Shown one piece after another: positions 25,201 through 33,390 of a DNA stretch of 64,000 nucleotides. The translations under genes were made by a program, and so were the position numbers. The notes under the pieces were generated by a model. That model saw only the letters and a list, made by a program, of their open reading frames with translations. It was not told the origin of the DNA and did not search any database. This DNA is from an uncultured Archangium sp. (GTDB lineage: Bacteria > Myxococcota > Myxococcia > Myxococcales > Myxococcaceae): NCBI GenBank assembly GCA_903905455.1, contig CAIVGN010000077.1:62001-126000 (forward strand), written 5' to 3'. Position 1 is the first letter of the stretch. The number at the start of each line of letters is the position of its first letter.

Positions 25201-26952
25201 GGCCGAGGCCGACTGGAAGACGAAGTCACCGATCTGCGAGAAGGGGTTGCCAGGCGCCGGGTAGAGGATGCAGTCACCCGAGCTGTAGTTGGGATCGGTG
25301 CAGTTGGCCTTGGTGCCTTCCGACAGGCCGTTGATGGTGATGCCGTTGGAGTACATGAACCGCGGCACCGAGGCGTAGGCCGGCGCAGCGCCGGGCTCGA
25401 CCCACGACATGTCGCTGCTGCTCTTCTTGAACGCGGTCTCGAAGGTCGAGACCGAGGCGCACTCGGCGAAGAGGCCGGTGCCCGAGCGGTCGGTGAAGGC
25501 CGAGATGTTGGCCAGGGCCGAGTTGACCTGGTCGAGCGAGGTGGTGGTGGTCGCCGGGAAGTTCGAGGCGATGGCCGCGTTGACCGCCGCCTGGGTGCTC
25601 GCGTTGAGCGAGGCGAAGTTGCTGTTGGCCCCGGTGGCGGTCTTGGTGGTGGCGATGGTGGAGCTGGTGGCGTTGCAGGCGTTCTTGGCGGTGTCGCGCA
25701 GCGACTTGCACAGGTCCTTGCTGGGCTGCTTGTTGCTGGTGTTCCTGCCGCTGCGGCAGCTGTCGTAGACCGCGTCGCCGACGTCCGTGCAGTCGCTGCC
25801 GTTGTTGTTGCTCATGATGGCCTGGCCGATCTCCCAATGGGGCGTCCACAGCACCTGGTAGTAGGGGGTGCCGTTGGGGTCGATCGCGTTGATGATGCCC
25901 GCGGGCTGGGCCACGGCGGTGGTGCCGGCGTTGAGCGCGGTGGCCTCGGCGGCGGTCAGCGCGCGGAGGTCATCGAGGGCGGTGACGCGGTCGTAGATGT
26001 TGCCCATCACCGAGACGCCGGCGGGGCAGCCGGGGTGACCGGGGGGGCAGCCGATGGCGCCGGCGAAGTCGAGGCCGGCCGAGGCCATGTACTTGGGCAA
26101 CATGTCGCCCTTCACGCCCGGGCCGTTGGTGAGCACGCCGACGCGCGGCGGGACGTTGGTGACGCGGCGGTAGATGGGGGCGGTGAACTCGACGGTATTC
26201 ATGTGCATCAGCACCTCGTGGCAGAGGTCGCCGGTGGTGGCGCTGAACGAGCGGCTGGTGTCGTTGCTCTGGCCGTCGCAGGCGGGGATGCCGTTGGAGC
26301 CGCAGGCGGTGCGCAGGTCGACCGTGTCGGGGTCGCCCTTGATGAAGGTGAGCACCCGCAGCGCATCGGCCACGTCGATGATGAACGGGCCGCCCTCGTA
26401 GCGCGCGGTGGTGAAGCGCGAGGCGCCGCTGCCGTTGTTGTCGAGGGTCACCGAGGAGTAGCCCGGCACCGCGTTCACGCCGGTGAACTTGGTGTCGTAG
26501 TTGGTGACCGCGCCCACGGGGTACATGGGGGGCGACCCCGTCGGCAGCGCGTTGTTGATCTTGACCTGCACCACCGGTTCGAGGGCCGCGCTGGGGCCGA
26601 CGATGAAGTCACAGCCGTCGTTCCAGTCTTTCGTGTAGAGGCCCGGCGACGTGGTCGGCTCGGTGTGCTTGTTCGACGGCACGCAGCGGTTGAGCGACTT
26701 CTTGGCCGGGTCGATGGACCAGTAGATGGTCACCGGGGACGTGGGCCCGAAGGCGCCGCCGGTCTTGTTCTCGAGCAGCAGCCGGTACACCAGGCCGTAG
26801 GCCGACACCGAGCCGCAGCCCGTCTGGTACACGGCCGACTGGGGAATGATGATCGAGCCAGGCTTGAAGAGCTTGGTGCTGGATTGGGCGCTCGCCACGG
26901 TGCCGATGAGGGCGCCCAGCACACACGCGAAACGAATGGAGCGTCGGATCAT
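22249..26952 (-). CDS. pilY1: PilY1-like type IV pilus tip protein
   Basis: A 1567-residue secreted protein, starting at 26952 (MIRRSIRFACVLGALIGTVASAQS, a Sec signal peptide); six codons further upstream are open. The C-terminal 700 residues are the PilY1 beta-propeller: VAYVGGYDGQLHAIYV, GTELWSFLPSSQLPFL, ELFALDITDPLRPVILW and VLVGDYDGRLWELDAATG are typical blades. The N-terminal 800 residues contain about 20 Cys and no clear von Willebrand A metal site (no DxSxS seen). PilY1 sits at the pilus tip with the minor pilins, helps to start pilus assembly and mediates adhesion. It is the first gene of the operon, with AT-richer DNA upstream. Confidence 0.88.
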   Translation of the reverse strand: MIRRSIRFACVLGALIGTVASAQSSTKLFKPGSIIIPQSAVYQTGCGSVSAYGLVYRLLLENKTGGAFGPTSPVTIYWSIDPAKKSLNRCVPSNKHTEPTTSPGLYTKDWNDGCDFIVGPSAALEPVVQVKINNALPTGSPPMYPVGAVTNYDTKFTGVNAVPGYSSVTLDNNGSGASRFTTARYEGGPFIIDVADALRVLTFIKGDPDTVDLRTACGSNGIPACDGQSNDTSRSFSATTGDLCHEVLMHMNTVEFTAPIYRRVTNVPPRVGVLTNGPGVKGDMLPKYMASAGLDFAGAIGCPPGHPGCPAGVSVMGNIYDRVTALDDLRALTAAEATALNAGTTAVAQPAGIINAIDPNGTPYYQVLWTPHWEIGQAIMSNNNGSDCTDVGDAVYDSCRSGRNTSNKQPSKDLCKSLRDTAKNACNATSSTIATTKTATGANSNFASLNASTQAAVNAAIASNFPATTTTSLDQVNSALANISAFTDRSGTGLFAECASVSTFETAFKKSSSDMSWVEPGAAPAYASVPRFMYSNGITINGLSEGTKANCTDPNYSSGDCILYPAPGNPFSQIGDFVFQSASAHTIDWMPMQSGGTWSGTAPTGGSSSLKNGAILLARSWTNFLGTSQARALTGVPSWEYLTPSTKNGWTFFSLMQKDNDAKKAMILYLGGHEFSGSAAGTRIALNTLLNLGADPITSDRSITAPVAFDDANGTFGAGTRALVISSTYQAVSGVLPSGAELFNTATGSQWIFPFVRGDLRAHSLDGTGALATGSSALNAGMLWSATAKLPAPDARNIFTYVGGELKTTPSPTVCTGITCATDPSVFVAPNGILQAKWTPVKFAQSVVVAPTATANSGCTDVVKHANVNDNLDGTSKFGFIPGSDGICDLQELMQYTQLNPDSSGVLQTPDINNLTDDLPDVKQVISMVRGHCYATAGKVDGTGTPNYAPVTTSTTVSDCNNIKQSNVARLGGLVRSTAAVVPPSPMISAECSSGTCSRPTVAYVGGYDGQLHAIYVSGGANYKAPNQVMHYPNPPANTAFATPFPTTGFTPPAAGTELWSFLPSSQLPFLALNAARVDASVLVQDVFADFVGSGRREWHTVLVTSAGPDSRELFALDITDPLRPVILWDVVGSTRRTGGTTPRMAAVSQLNDTALPTHFKVNKWDGDSSATLYKLAPATDPGRIDSPAFDYTDLGGTGSLSMGLVRVGLNPVYAVFVASSSSALASTPTRGLAVFAIDAATGQKLWEWQREFDAGDTLRPHDNYAPRGVTLYYGTEGAATVLVGDYDGRLWELDAATGVNRNFQRISCASDCNLPAFDTGSTNANPQPITSNIALAKLPATGVSGDFGTFAGQTMVLFGTAGASAVPSTVSGKVHSLLLGTAYRKPLTACTSCSSNVTTATWTDLNAVITDARSQGVLQEPTNWPKSLPTGERVYGYLTVAGTTAFVPVATGQVAIEDLMHLDGAAIGKTYAIDLGSFSGNITSANGLTGFDKANFGGVAVYSWDLGSGNSKQSVVGTEVSAITRWDNSSHAAGGAMDPNKALKTSTGETGVGYRLLNWFRKLTGS

Positions 26953-26990
26953 GCCGGAGCCCCTGTGCACGGCTCAGGCCGCGTAGCGGA

Positions 26991-27018
26991 CTTATAGCCC
27001 CACTGCAGTTGGCGTCAT
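26991..27018 (-). promoter_or_regulatory. Possible sigma-70-type promoter of the pilY1 operon
   Basis: Read on the minus strand: ATGACG at 27018-27013 (4 of 6 to the -35 consensus), 16 bases, then TATAAG at 26996-26991 (5 of 6 to the -10 consensus). It lies about 40 bases before the pilY1 start. It is the only TATA-type box in this short region, but the -35 match is weak. Confidence 0.3.
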
Positions 27019-27051
27019 GAGACTGACATGTGTCGGGGCATTATGACCGTC

Positions 27052-27080
27052 ACAGACCCAGATTCGGTCAATACAGACCC
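27052..27080. promoter_or_regulatory. Direct repeat ACAGACCC x2, 21-bp period, upstream of pilY1
   Basis: ACAGACCC occurs at 27052-27059 and again at 27073-27080, exactly 21 bases apart, two turns of the helix. It lies 34 bases upstream of the candidate -35 box of the pilY1 operon. Such spacing suits a regulator that binds two direct half-sites on one face of the DNA. No regulator gene is adjacent. Confidence 0.3.
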
Positions 27081-27094
27081 GGGTCGCGAAATCG

Positions 27095-27132
27095 AAAAAG
27101 TCAGCACTGACCTCGAAAGAAATGCGAGGTCA
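27095..27132 (-). terminator. Probable terminator of the aminotransferase gene
   Basis: A perfect 8-base inverted repeat (TGACCTCG at 27108-27115, CGAGGTCA at 27125-27132) with a 9-base loop begins 5 bases past the aminotransferase stop. In the minus-strand direction it is followed, after 8 bases, by TTTTT (27099-27095) and more T-rich sequence. The gap between stem and T-run is longer than in an ideal factor-independent terminator. Confidence 0.5.
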
Positions 27133-27137
27133 AGGGG

Positions 27138-28355
27138 TTACGTGTAGGCCTCCTTGGCCAACGCGTCGACCAGCCGGCCTACGTCACTTTCAGCCGCACT
27201 GCAAAGCGCGACCCGCAAAGCGCCCTTCTGGGGCACGACGTAAACGCCCAGATTCCGCATCTTTTCGGCCTGCGCTTCGGCGTCGGGGTGGAACACGGTG
27301 ACGAAGAAGCCGCCTTCGTAGCGCGGGTACTGGAGCCCCTTCGGCTGGGCGGCGGCGTTGAAGGCCTTCACCCGGTTCTGCAGCAACTGCTTGAACTTCT
27401 CGCGCTCGGCGTCGCAGGCGGCCTTGAGGGCGGGCTCGGTCAGCAGCCGGGTGACGGCCACCATCCCGCCGCGCACGCAGTTGCTCCAGGTGCCGCGGCA
27501 GGCGTAGGCGAGCGCGGCCTGGGTGGCGTTGCGTTCCTTCTCGTCGGCCTCGCAGGCGATGAGGGCGCCCACGCGCAGGCCGTAGTGGGTGTACGACTTG
27601 CTGCCGCTCCAGGCGAAGAGGAGCCCGGTCTTGCCCAGGAGCGGGGTCAGCTCGGCGAGGAAGGCGCGCGGGTCGCCGGCCCCGGCGTAGAGCCAGTAGG
27701 CCATGTCGACCAGCAGGGTGACCGGCTTGTCGGCGTGCTTGAGCAGCACCTCGACCACCTGCTTCCACTCGCCCCGGGTCATCGAGTAGCCCGTGGGGTT
27801 GTTGCAGGGGTCGTTGAGGAAGAGCAGCGCGCGGCCCTGCTTCGCCAACTGCTCACCCAGCTTCGCGTCGAGGGCGGCCACGTCGAGGGCCCCCGCGTCG
27901 GTGAACATGCGGAAGGTCTCGAGGGTGCGCTCGTGCTCGTCGCACAGCGTCTGGTACGGGCCCCAGTAGAAGTTCGGCGTCAGCAGCGCCTGGCCCGCCT
28001 GCAGGTAGTTCATCAGCGCGTGCCGCAGCGCGCCGGTACCGCCCGGGGTGGCCACCGAGGTCGCCGCGGCCTTGAGCGTGGGCTGGGTGGAGAACGTGTC
28101 GTCGATGACCGCCTGGTTGAAGGCCGGCGTGCCGGGGATCGGCGCGTAGGCGGCCCACTCACCTGCGGGGACCTCGCGCAGGGTCTTGCTCACCGTCTCG
28201 AGGATGGAGAGGGAGCCGTCGTCGTTCATCAACGAGCCGATGGTGGCGTTGACGATGGACTCGCCGGCCTGGCGGCGGCGGTTGGCCTCCCCGTTGAGGG
28301 CGAAGATGACGTCTTTGTCGGGGCGGTTCTGTCGGGAAGGAATGAGGTGCAGCAT
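27138..28355 (-). CDS. Class I aminotransferase (aspartate/aromatic amino acid type)
   Basis: A 405-residue PLP enzyme. The cofactor lysine is Lys253 in WSGSKSYTHYG. Other fold-type I marks are NDPCNNPTG (181-189, the Asn that contacts the PLP ring oxygen), Asp217 in LLVDMAYW and Arg261 in GLRVG, with a second Arg near the end (GALRVAL) for the substrate carboxylate. The arrangement resembles the family I aspartate/tyrosine aminotransferases. It transfers the amino group between an amino acid and a 2-oxo acid in the cytoplasm; the exact substrate is open. A standalone gene, divergent from the protease, with a terminator-like hairpin behind it. Confidence 0.88.
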   Translation of the reverse strand: MLHLIPSRQNRPDKDVIFALNGEANRRRQAGESIVNATIGSLMNDDGSLSILETVSKTLREVPAGEWAAYAPIPGTPAFNQAVIDDTFSTQPTLKAAATSVATPGGTGALRHALMNYLQAGQALLTPNFYWGPYQTLCDEHERTLETFRMFTDAGALDVAALDAKLGEQLAKQGRALLFLNDPCNNPTGYSMTRGEWKQVVEVLLKHADKPVTLLVDMAYWLYAGAGDPRAFLAELTPLLGKTGLLFAWSGSKSYTHYGLRVGALIACEADEKERNATQAALAYACRGTWSNCVRGGMVAVTRLLTEPALKAACDAEREKFKQLLQNRVKAFNAAAQPKGLQYPRYEGGFFVTVFHPDAEAQAEKMRNLGVYVVPQKGALRVALCSAAESDVGRLVDALAKEAYT

Positions 28356-28460
28356 GGTTGGGGCGTCTTGCCATCTTTTCTTTGAATCGCCCAGCCGCTA
28401 CGAAGCACTCCGCCGAACGGGGCGTGGCCGCGCCCCCTTCCTGGAAACGGAGTTCCCTGC

Positions 28461-30266
28461 ATGTCGTCGTCTCGAGTGGTGGTGGGTGCGTTCGCGTGCC
28501 TGGTTCTTTCTGCATGCGAAGCTGGAAAGCAGTCCTCCGACACCGCTGACTACACGGTGCGCCAGGGCTCGGTGGAGCAGGGCATCCAGGGTGGCACGCT
28601 CGACACCTCGAGCACCAACGTGGTGGGCATCCTCATCGTCTCGTCGCAGGGCGCGGGGCTGTGCACCGGTTCGCTCATCGCCCCCAACCTGGTGCTCACC
28701 GCGCACCACTGCGTGGCCGACGTGGCCAGCATCACCGGCTGCTCAGGGTCGCCCTTCAGCGCCACCCACGGCGCCTCGTCGTTCCTCGTGACCACCAACG
28801 CCACGGCGCTGCGCACCGTGTTCAACTCGCAGCAACTGCCGGTGGCCGACAACGTCACCTGGTTCAGCGTGAGCGCGGTGGCCACGTCGGGCGCGTCCAT
28901 CTGCGGCGGCGACATGGCCGTGCTGCGGCTCTCGAACAGCATCAGCAACATCTGCCCCCTCATCCCCCGCGTCGACTCGGCGGTCGCCTATTCCGAGGGC
29001 TACACTGCGGTCGGCTTCGGCAAGACGGGCCCCGGGGTGAACGACCCGTCGGGCTGGCGCTACTCGCTGAGCGGCGCGCTGTCGGTGCTCTGCGAGGCGA
29101 ACTGCGCCTCGGGCACCATCGGCGACACCAACGAGTGGGTGGGTGGCACCAACCTCTCACAGGGCGTGTGTGAAGGCGACTCCGGTGGGCCGGCCCTCGA
29201 CGCCCAGCGCCGCGTCGTGGGCACCGTGTCTCGCGGCAGCGCCAACGCCTGCAACCAGGCGGTCTACGAGTCGGTGTTCGCCAACGCCGCGTGGATCAAG
29301 AGCCAGGCGACCGCCGCGGCGACGGCCGGCGGCTATACCGCGCCCGCGTGGGTGACCGGCGGGAGCACCACCATCAACCCCTGCGGTGGCACCGGCGGGG
29401 GCACGGGCACCGGCGGCGGTGGCGGCACCTCGGGCGGCGGCGGGGGCGGCGTGGTGGGCGGCGGCGCGGGTGGCGGTGGCGGCACGGCCGTGGCCTGTCC
29501 CTCGGGCCAGATGTGCGTCGACGCTTCGGGCGCCGGCACCTACGCGTGCGTCAGCGCCAGCGGCACCGTCCCCGCGGGCGCGGTGGACTGCGTGGCCTCG
29601 GGCGTGTGCCCTTCGGGCGCGACCTGCTGGGCGACCAACGCGGCGATGACCACCGCGTCGTGCCTGTATGATTGCAGCCCCGGCGCGGCCGGTGGCGGCG
29701 CGGGTGGCGGGACGGCGACCGGCGGCGGCGCGGGCGGCGGGGGCGGCAGCTTCGTGCGCGGCTCGTGCTCCAACGCCACGTACTTCTGCGTCGACGTCAC
29801 GGGCGCCGGCAAGCTCGAGTGCCTCGACCCCAACGCGTCCATGGGCATCCCCGCGAGCGCGGCGACGTGCAGCGACTCCATCCCCTGTGTGACGAAGTAC
29901 TCGTGCCTCAAGCCGACCACCACGTCGGCCACGGGCATCTGCCTCGAGGATTGCACCACCAGCCCTACCGGCGGCGGCGCGGGCGGGGGCACCGGTGGCG
30001 GGACCGCGACGGGCGGCGGCACCGGTGGAGCGGGTGGCGGCAACGCGGCCGGCGGCGGCACCACGACCGGCGGCGGCACGGCCACCGGAGGCAGCGGCGG
30101 CAGCACCGGTGGCACCAACCCCTTCCCCTTCGGGCCCACCGGCGGTGGCGGCGGAGGCAGCAGCTCGAAGTCGTCGGGCTGCAGCTGCAACACCGTGAGC
30201 CCCGACGCCGTGATGTTGGCGCTCAGCGCTTTGATGCTGGTCCGCCTGCGCCGCCGTCGCGGGTGA
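28461..30266 (+). CDS. Secreted trypsin-like serine protease with Gly-rich linkers and MYXO-CTERM-like tail
   Basis: A 601-residue protein. An N-terminal signal ends in LVLSACEAG, which reads like a lipobox with Cys19. The S1 protease domain covers about 43-295 with the triad His83 (TAHHC), Asp151 (GGDMAVL) and Ser241 (CEGDSGGP); GIQGG at 41-45 looks like the activation site. Two Cys-rich modules of about 60 residues follow, each with about eight Cys (CPSGQMCVDASGAG... and CSNATYFCVDVTGAG...), separated by Gly/Thr-rich linkers. The end (SGCSCN, then a hydrophobic helix, then RLRRRRG) is a MYXO-CTERM-type surface-sorting signal. Predicted cell-surface or released protease. Divergent from the aminotransferase. 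Confidence 0.87.
   Translation: MSSSRVVVGAFACLVLSACEAGKQSSDTADYTVRQGSVEQGIQGGTLDTSSTNVVGILIVSSQGAGLCTGSLIAPNLVLTAHHCVADVASITGCSGSPFSATHGASSFLVTTNATALRTVFNSQQLPVADNVTWFSVSAVATSGASICGGDMAVLRLSNSISNICPLIPRVDSAVAYSEGYTAVGFGKTGPGVNDPSGWRYSLSGALSVLCEANCASGTIGDTNEWVGGTNLSQGVCEGDSGGPALDAQRRVVGTVSRGSANACNQAVYESVFANAAWIKSQATAAATAGGYTAPAWVTGGSTTINPCGGTGGGTGTGGGGGTSGGGGGGVVGGGAGGGGGTAVACPSGQMCVDASGAGTYACVSASGTVPAGAVDCVASGVCPSGATCWATNAAMTTASCLYDCSPGAAGGGAGGGTATGGGAGGGGGSFVRGSCSNATYFCVDVTGAGKLECLDPNASMGIPASAATCSDSIPCVTKYSCLKPTTTSATGICLEDCTTSPTGGGAGGGTGGGTATGGGTGGAGGGNAAGGGTTTGGGTATGGSGGSTGGTNPFPFGPTGGGGGGSSSKSSGCSCNTVSPDAVMLALSALMLVRLRRRRG
29388..30165 (+). repeat. Low-complexity Gly-codon tracts in the protease gene
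   Basis: Three stretches (about 29388-29490, 29686-29750 and 29962-30165) are built almost only from GGC, GGT, GGG and ACC codons in short irregular repeats. They encode the flexible linkers between the protease domain, the two Cys-rich modules and the C-terminal anchor. They are not perfect tandem arrays. Confidence 0.75.
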
Positions 30267-30275
30267 GGCCGGCGC

Positions 30276-32174
30276 TCAGGGCTCGACGCAGCGGGCGATG
30301 ACCTCGCGCAGCTCGAGCAACGACACCGGCTTCTCGACCCGCTGGTTGGGCAGCGCCTGCAGCCGGCGCTGCACCTCGGGGTCCCACGCGCCGCCGGTGA
30401 TGAAGACGAAGCGACGGGCGAGGTCGGGATCGAAGCGGGTGACCCGCTCGAGCACGTCGAGTCCGTTGAGGCCGCTCATCATCACGTCGCACAGCACCAC
30501 GTCCCAGCGGCGGTCGCGGTCGAGCATCACCACGGCCTCCACCCCGTCGGCGGCCTGGGCCACGTCGTGATCCGCGGTCAGGCCGCGGAGCAGCGCGCTG
30601 CGCATCAGCGGCTCGTCGTCGATGACCAGCACGCGGGCGCGTGGCGCCTTCACCGGCTTCACCGCGGTCGGCAGCGGGGTGTCGAGGGAACTCCAGGTGG
30701 CGGCGGGCAGGCGCACCGTGACGCAGCACCCGCCCGTGGGCCGGTTGGCGAGCGTGATGTCGCCGCCGTGGGCGGTGACGAGGCTGTGGGAGATGGCGAG
30801 GCCGAGGCCCGTGCCTTCCCCGATGGGCTTGGTGGTGAAGAACGGGTCGAAGACCCGGCGCAGGTGCTCGGGCGCGATGCCGGTGCCCGTGTCGGTCACC
30901 TCGAGGCGCACCAGCGGCAGCTCGGCCTGGGCCGACACGCCGACCTGCTGGTGCAGCGCCCCCGGCCGCAGCGCCTGGGCCGCGTTGAGCAGCAGGTTGA
31001 GCACCACCTGCACCAGCTCGCTCTCGTCGCCGAGCACCACCAGCTCGTCGGACACGTCGATCGCCACCGGGGCGCGGCTGGACAACATCGAGCCCGAGAG
31101 CCGCACGGCGGTCTTCACCACCGCGCTGAGCTGCACCGGCTTGCGCTCTTCCTTCGAGGGCGCGGCGAACACCCGCAGCCCGCGCACGATGCGGCCGATG
31201 CGCGAGGTCCCCTCGAGGGCCTCGCCCAGCGCGCGGTCGAGCTCCTCGAGCATCGGCGGCGACAGCGGCTCCTCCAGCGCCCGGCGCACGTACTCGATGT
31301 TCGAGTGCATGAAGGCCAGCGGGTTGTTGACCTCGTGCGCCACGCCCGCGGCCATGGTGCCCAGGGCCGAGAGCCGGTCGGTGCGCGCCAGGCGCCCCTC
31401 GAGGTCCTTGCGGTGGCTGATGTCGGTGTGGTTGCCGATGAGCTTGACCGGCGTGCCGTCGAGGCGCCGCTCGACGATGGCCCCGCGCACCTCGAGCCAC
31501 ACCCAGGCGCCGGTGCGGGCGTGCCGGCAGCGGTACTCGGCCTGGTAGAACGGCGCGCGGCCGAAGTAGTGCGCCTCGATGGCCGCCTCCTGCCGGGGCA
31601 CGTCGTCGGGGTGGAGCATGCGCACCCACTCGGCCACCGAGGGGCCCGGCTCGTCGAGCCCCAGCATCTCCAGGAAGCGCGCGCTGTAGCGCACCGCGCC
31701 GGCGGGAATGTCCCACTCGAAGGACCCGTCGCTGGCCACGGCGACGGCCTCGTCGAGCTGCCGCGACAGCGCCTCGTCGCGGCGTCGCGCGGCGAGCCCC
31801 GCGGTCAGGAGGTTCGCCGCGGCCTTCGTGACCGGGCCCAGCGAGGCCGCGGTCGTCGCCGGGAACCCGCGCGGAGCGCTGAGCACCACCAGGCCCGCGA
31901 CCACGTCACTCTCGAGGCAGGGCAGGGTCAGCACCGTGCCCACGGTGGGCCCCACGGGCCGGGCCGCCGCGGCCTCGAGCGCCTCGCGGTGCGCCTCGCC
32001 GTGCACGGCGAGCGTGGTGGGGGGCACGGTGTCGAGCGCGCACAGCAGCCCGGCCTCGGCGCCGCTCGCCTCGACGCAGGCCGCGAGCAGCAGCTGCAGC
32101 ACCTCGGGCAGCGGGCTGCCTTCGATGAAGAGGGACTGCACGCCGACGATTCGTTCGAGGAGTGCTTCACGCAT
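30276..32174 (-). CDS. Hybrid histidine kinase (GAF-PAS-HisKA-HATPase-receiver)
   Basis: A 632-residue soluble sensor kinase, start at the ATG at 32174 (MREALLERIVGV). Order: a GAF-like domain (about 10-130), a PAS domain (about 145-255, SFEWDIPAGAVRYSARFLEMLGL, with PAC end KLIGNHTDISHRK), a HisKA domain with His280 in AAGVAHEVNNPLAF, an ATPase domain (N box NLLLNAAQAL, G1 DTGTGIAP, G2 GEGTGLGLAI) and a C-terminal receiver (DDE at 519-521, phosphoacceptor Asp563 in LCDVMMSG, Lys in VEKPVSL). It has no membrane segment, so the signal is cytoplasmic. It lies 35 bases after the kelch gene, in line with the CASTOR/POLLUX-type channel. Confidence 0.9.
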   Translation of the reverse strand: MREALLERIVGVQSLFIEGSPLPEVLQLLLAACVEASGAEAGLLCALDTVPPTTLAVHGEAHREALEAAAARPVGPTVGTVLTLPCLESDVVAGLVVLSAPRGFPATTAASLGPVTKAAANLLTAGLAARRRDEALSRQLDEAVAVASDGSFEWDIPAGAVRYSARFLEMLGLDEPGPSVAEWVRMLHPDDVPRQEAAIEAHYFGRAPFYQAEYRCRHARTGAWVWLEVRGAIVERRLDGTPVKLIGNHTDISHRKDLEGRLARTDRLSALGTMAAGVAHEVNNPLAFMHSNIEYVRRALEEPLSPPMLEELDRALGEALEGTSRIGRIVRGLRVFAAPSKEERKPVQLSAVVKTAVRLSGSMLSSRAPVAIDVSDELVVLGDESELVQVVLNLLLNAAQALRPGALHQQVGVSAQAELPLVRLEVTDTGTGIAPEHLRRVFDPFFTTKPIGEGTGLGLAISHSLVTAHGGDITLANRPTGGCCVTVRLPAATWSSLDTPLPTAVKPVKAPRARVLVIDDEPLMRSALLRGLTADHDVAQAADGVEAVVMLDRDRRWDVVLCDVMMSGLNGLDVLERVTRFDPDLARRFVFITGGAWDPEVQRRLQALPNQRVEKPVSLLELREVIARCVEP

Positions 32175-32209
32175 GGACACCCACCCATCCCTTCCACCAC
32201 CCAACTGCG

Positions 32210-33382
32210 TCACCAGGCCATCGACAGCCCCGGCGGCTCCTCGCACTTGCCGCTGGTCGGCGACCACAACTCGGCGCTCTTCTCCGGCAGCCCGCTGGAG
32301 GTGCCACCCACCACCAGCACCCGCCCGTCTTCGAGCAGCGTCGCGGTGTGCTGCTTGCGCCCCGTCTTCAGCTCGCCGGCCAGGCACCACTGCTTGCTGG
32401 CGACGAGCCAGCGCTGCACGCGGGTGGTGTCGACCTCGTTGGGCGGCTCTCCGCCGATGACCACCAGGTCGCCCGAGGGCAACCGCGTGCCGGTGTGCGA
32501 CGAGAGCGACATCGAGAGGTGGTTCTCGAAGGGGGCCCACTCGGTGAGCCCCGGGCTGAAGGCCTCGGCGTAGTTCGTCGACGAGGTCGCGGTCTGTCCG
32601 CCGATGACGATGAGGCCGGCGTCGGTGGGCTCGGCGATGACCGCGGTGCGCTGCCGCGGCTCGGACATCGGCGGCAGCGGCTGCCACGCGCCGGTGCGCG
32701 GGTCGAAGCGCTCGACGTCGGCGATGGACACGCCCGGCCCCTTGCCCTGCTGCGCGGCGTTCGACCGGCCGCCGACGACCACCACGTCGCCCTCGCTGTC
32801 GCGCACCGCGGCGTGGAGCCAGCGCGCCACGTGCAGCGGCTGCTCGGGCGACCAGGTGTTGGTCTTGGGGTCGAAGCGCTCGACGGAGGTGAGGTGCTGG
32901 CGTTGCTCGCGCGCGCCGCCCACCACCAGCACCGTGTCGTCGAGCAGCAGCGTGGCCGTGTGCCCGTTGCGCGCGTCGCGCATGGGGGCGACCGTGGTCC
33001 AGGCGTTCTTCGTGGGCTCGTAGACCTCGACCGAGGCGAGCGCGACGAAGCGGTTCTGCCCCTCGACCGACTCGTGCGTGGTGCCGCCGGTGACCAGCAG
33101 CCGGCCGTCGCCCAGGGCCGTCGCCGCGTGGTGGCTGCGCGCAACGGCCAACGGGGCGCAGCGTGACCAGGTGTTCTTCTTCGGCGTGTAGAGCTCGCAG
33201 GTGGCGAGCGTGGAGAGGCCGTTGAGGCCGCGGCCCCCGACGACGATCACCCGGCCGTCGGCCAGCCGGGTGGCGGTGTGGTGCTGCCGCGCGTCGCGCA
33301 GCGGCGGCGCCGGCGTGACGCGGCCCTGCGCGTGGGCGGTCAGCGCCAGGAGCAGGACTGGGAGTGTGGCGCGGCTTCGCAC
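32210..33382 (-). CDS. Secreted kelch-repeat beta-propeller protein
   Basis: A 390-residue protein with a Sec signal (LPVLLLALTAHAQG). Six or seven kelch units follow with the pattern R-x-x-HTAT-LxDGRVLVVGG and VERFDPKTNTW: for example HHTATRLADGRVIVVGG and HTATLLEDGRVLVVGG. This makes one propeller, very likely exported. I chose the GTG at 33382; a GTG five codons earlier (33397) falls inside a repeated palindromic element and is less likely. Kelch propellers of this kind are common in Myxococcota and bind proteins or sugars; there is no catalytic motif. Confidence 0.82.
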   Translation of the reverse strand: MRSRATLPVLLLALTAHAQGRVTPAPPLRDARQHHTATRLADGRVIVVGGRGLNGLSTLATCELYTPKKNTWSRCAPLAVARSHHAATALGDGRLLVTGGTTHESVEGQNRFVALASVEVYEPTKNAWTTVAPMRDARNGHTATLLLDDTVLVVGGAREQRQHLTSVERFDPKTNTWSPEQPLHVARWLHAAVRDSEGDVVVVGGRSNAAQQGKGPGVSIADVERFDPRTGAWQPLPPMSEPRQRTAVIAEPTDAGLIVIGGQTATSSTNYAEAFSPGLTEWAPFENHLSMSLSSHTGTRLPSGDLVVIGGEPPNEVDTTRVQRWLVASKQWCLAGELKTGRKQHTATLLEDGRVLVVGGTSSGLPEKSAELWSPTSGKCEEPPGLSMAW

Positions 33383-33390
33383 TGGTCTTC

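Noticed and set aside
21934-26997. A 1687-codon open frame on the plus strand across pilY1
   Set aside because: It is antisense to pilY1, has Arg/Gly/Ala/His-rich random composition and no domain. Long antisense frames are expected in DNA of this GC content.
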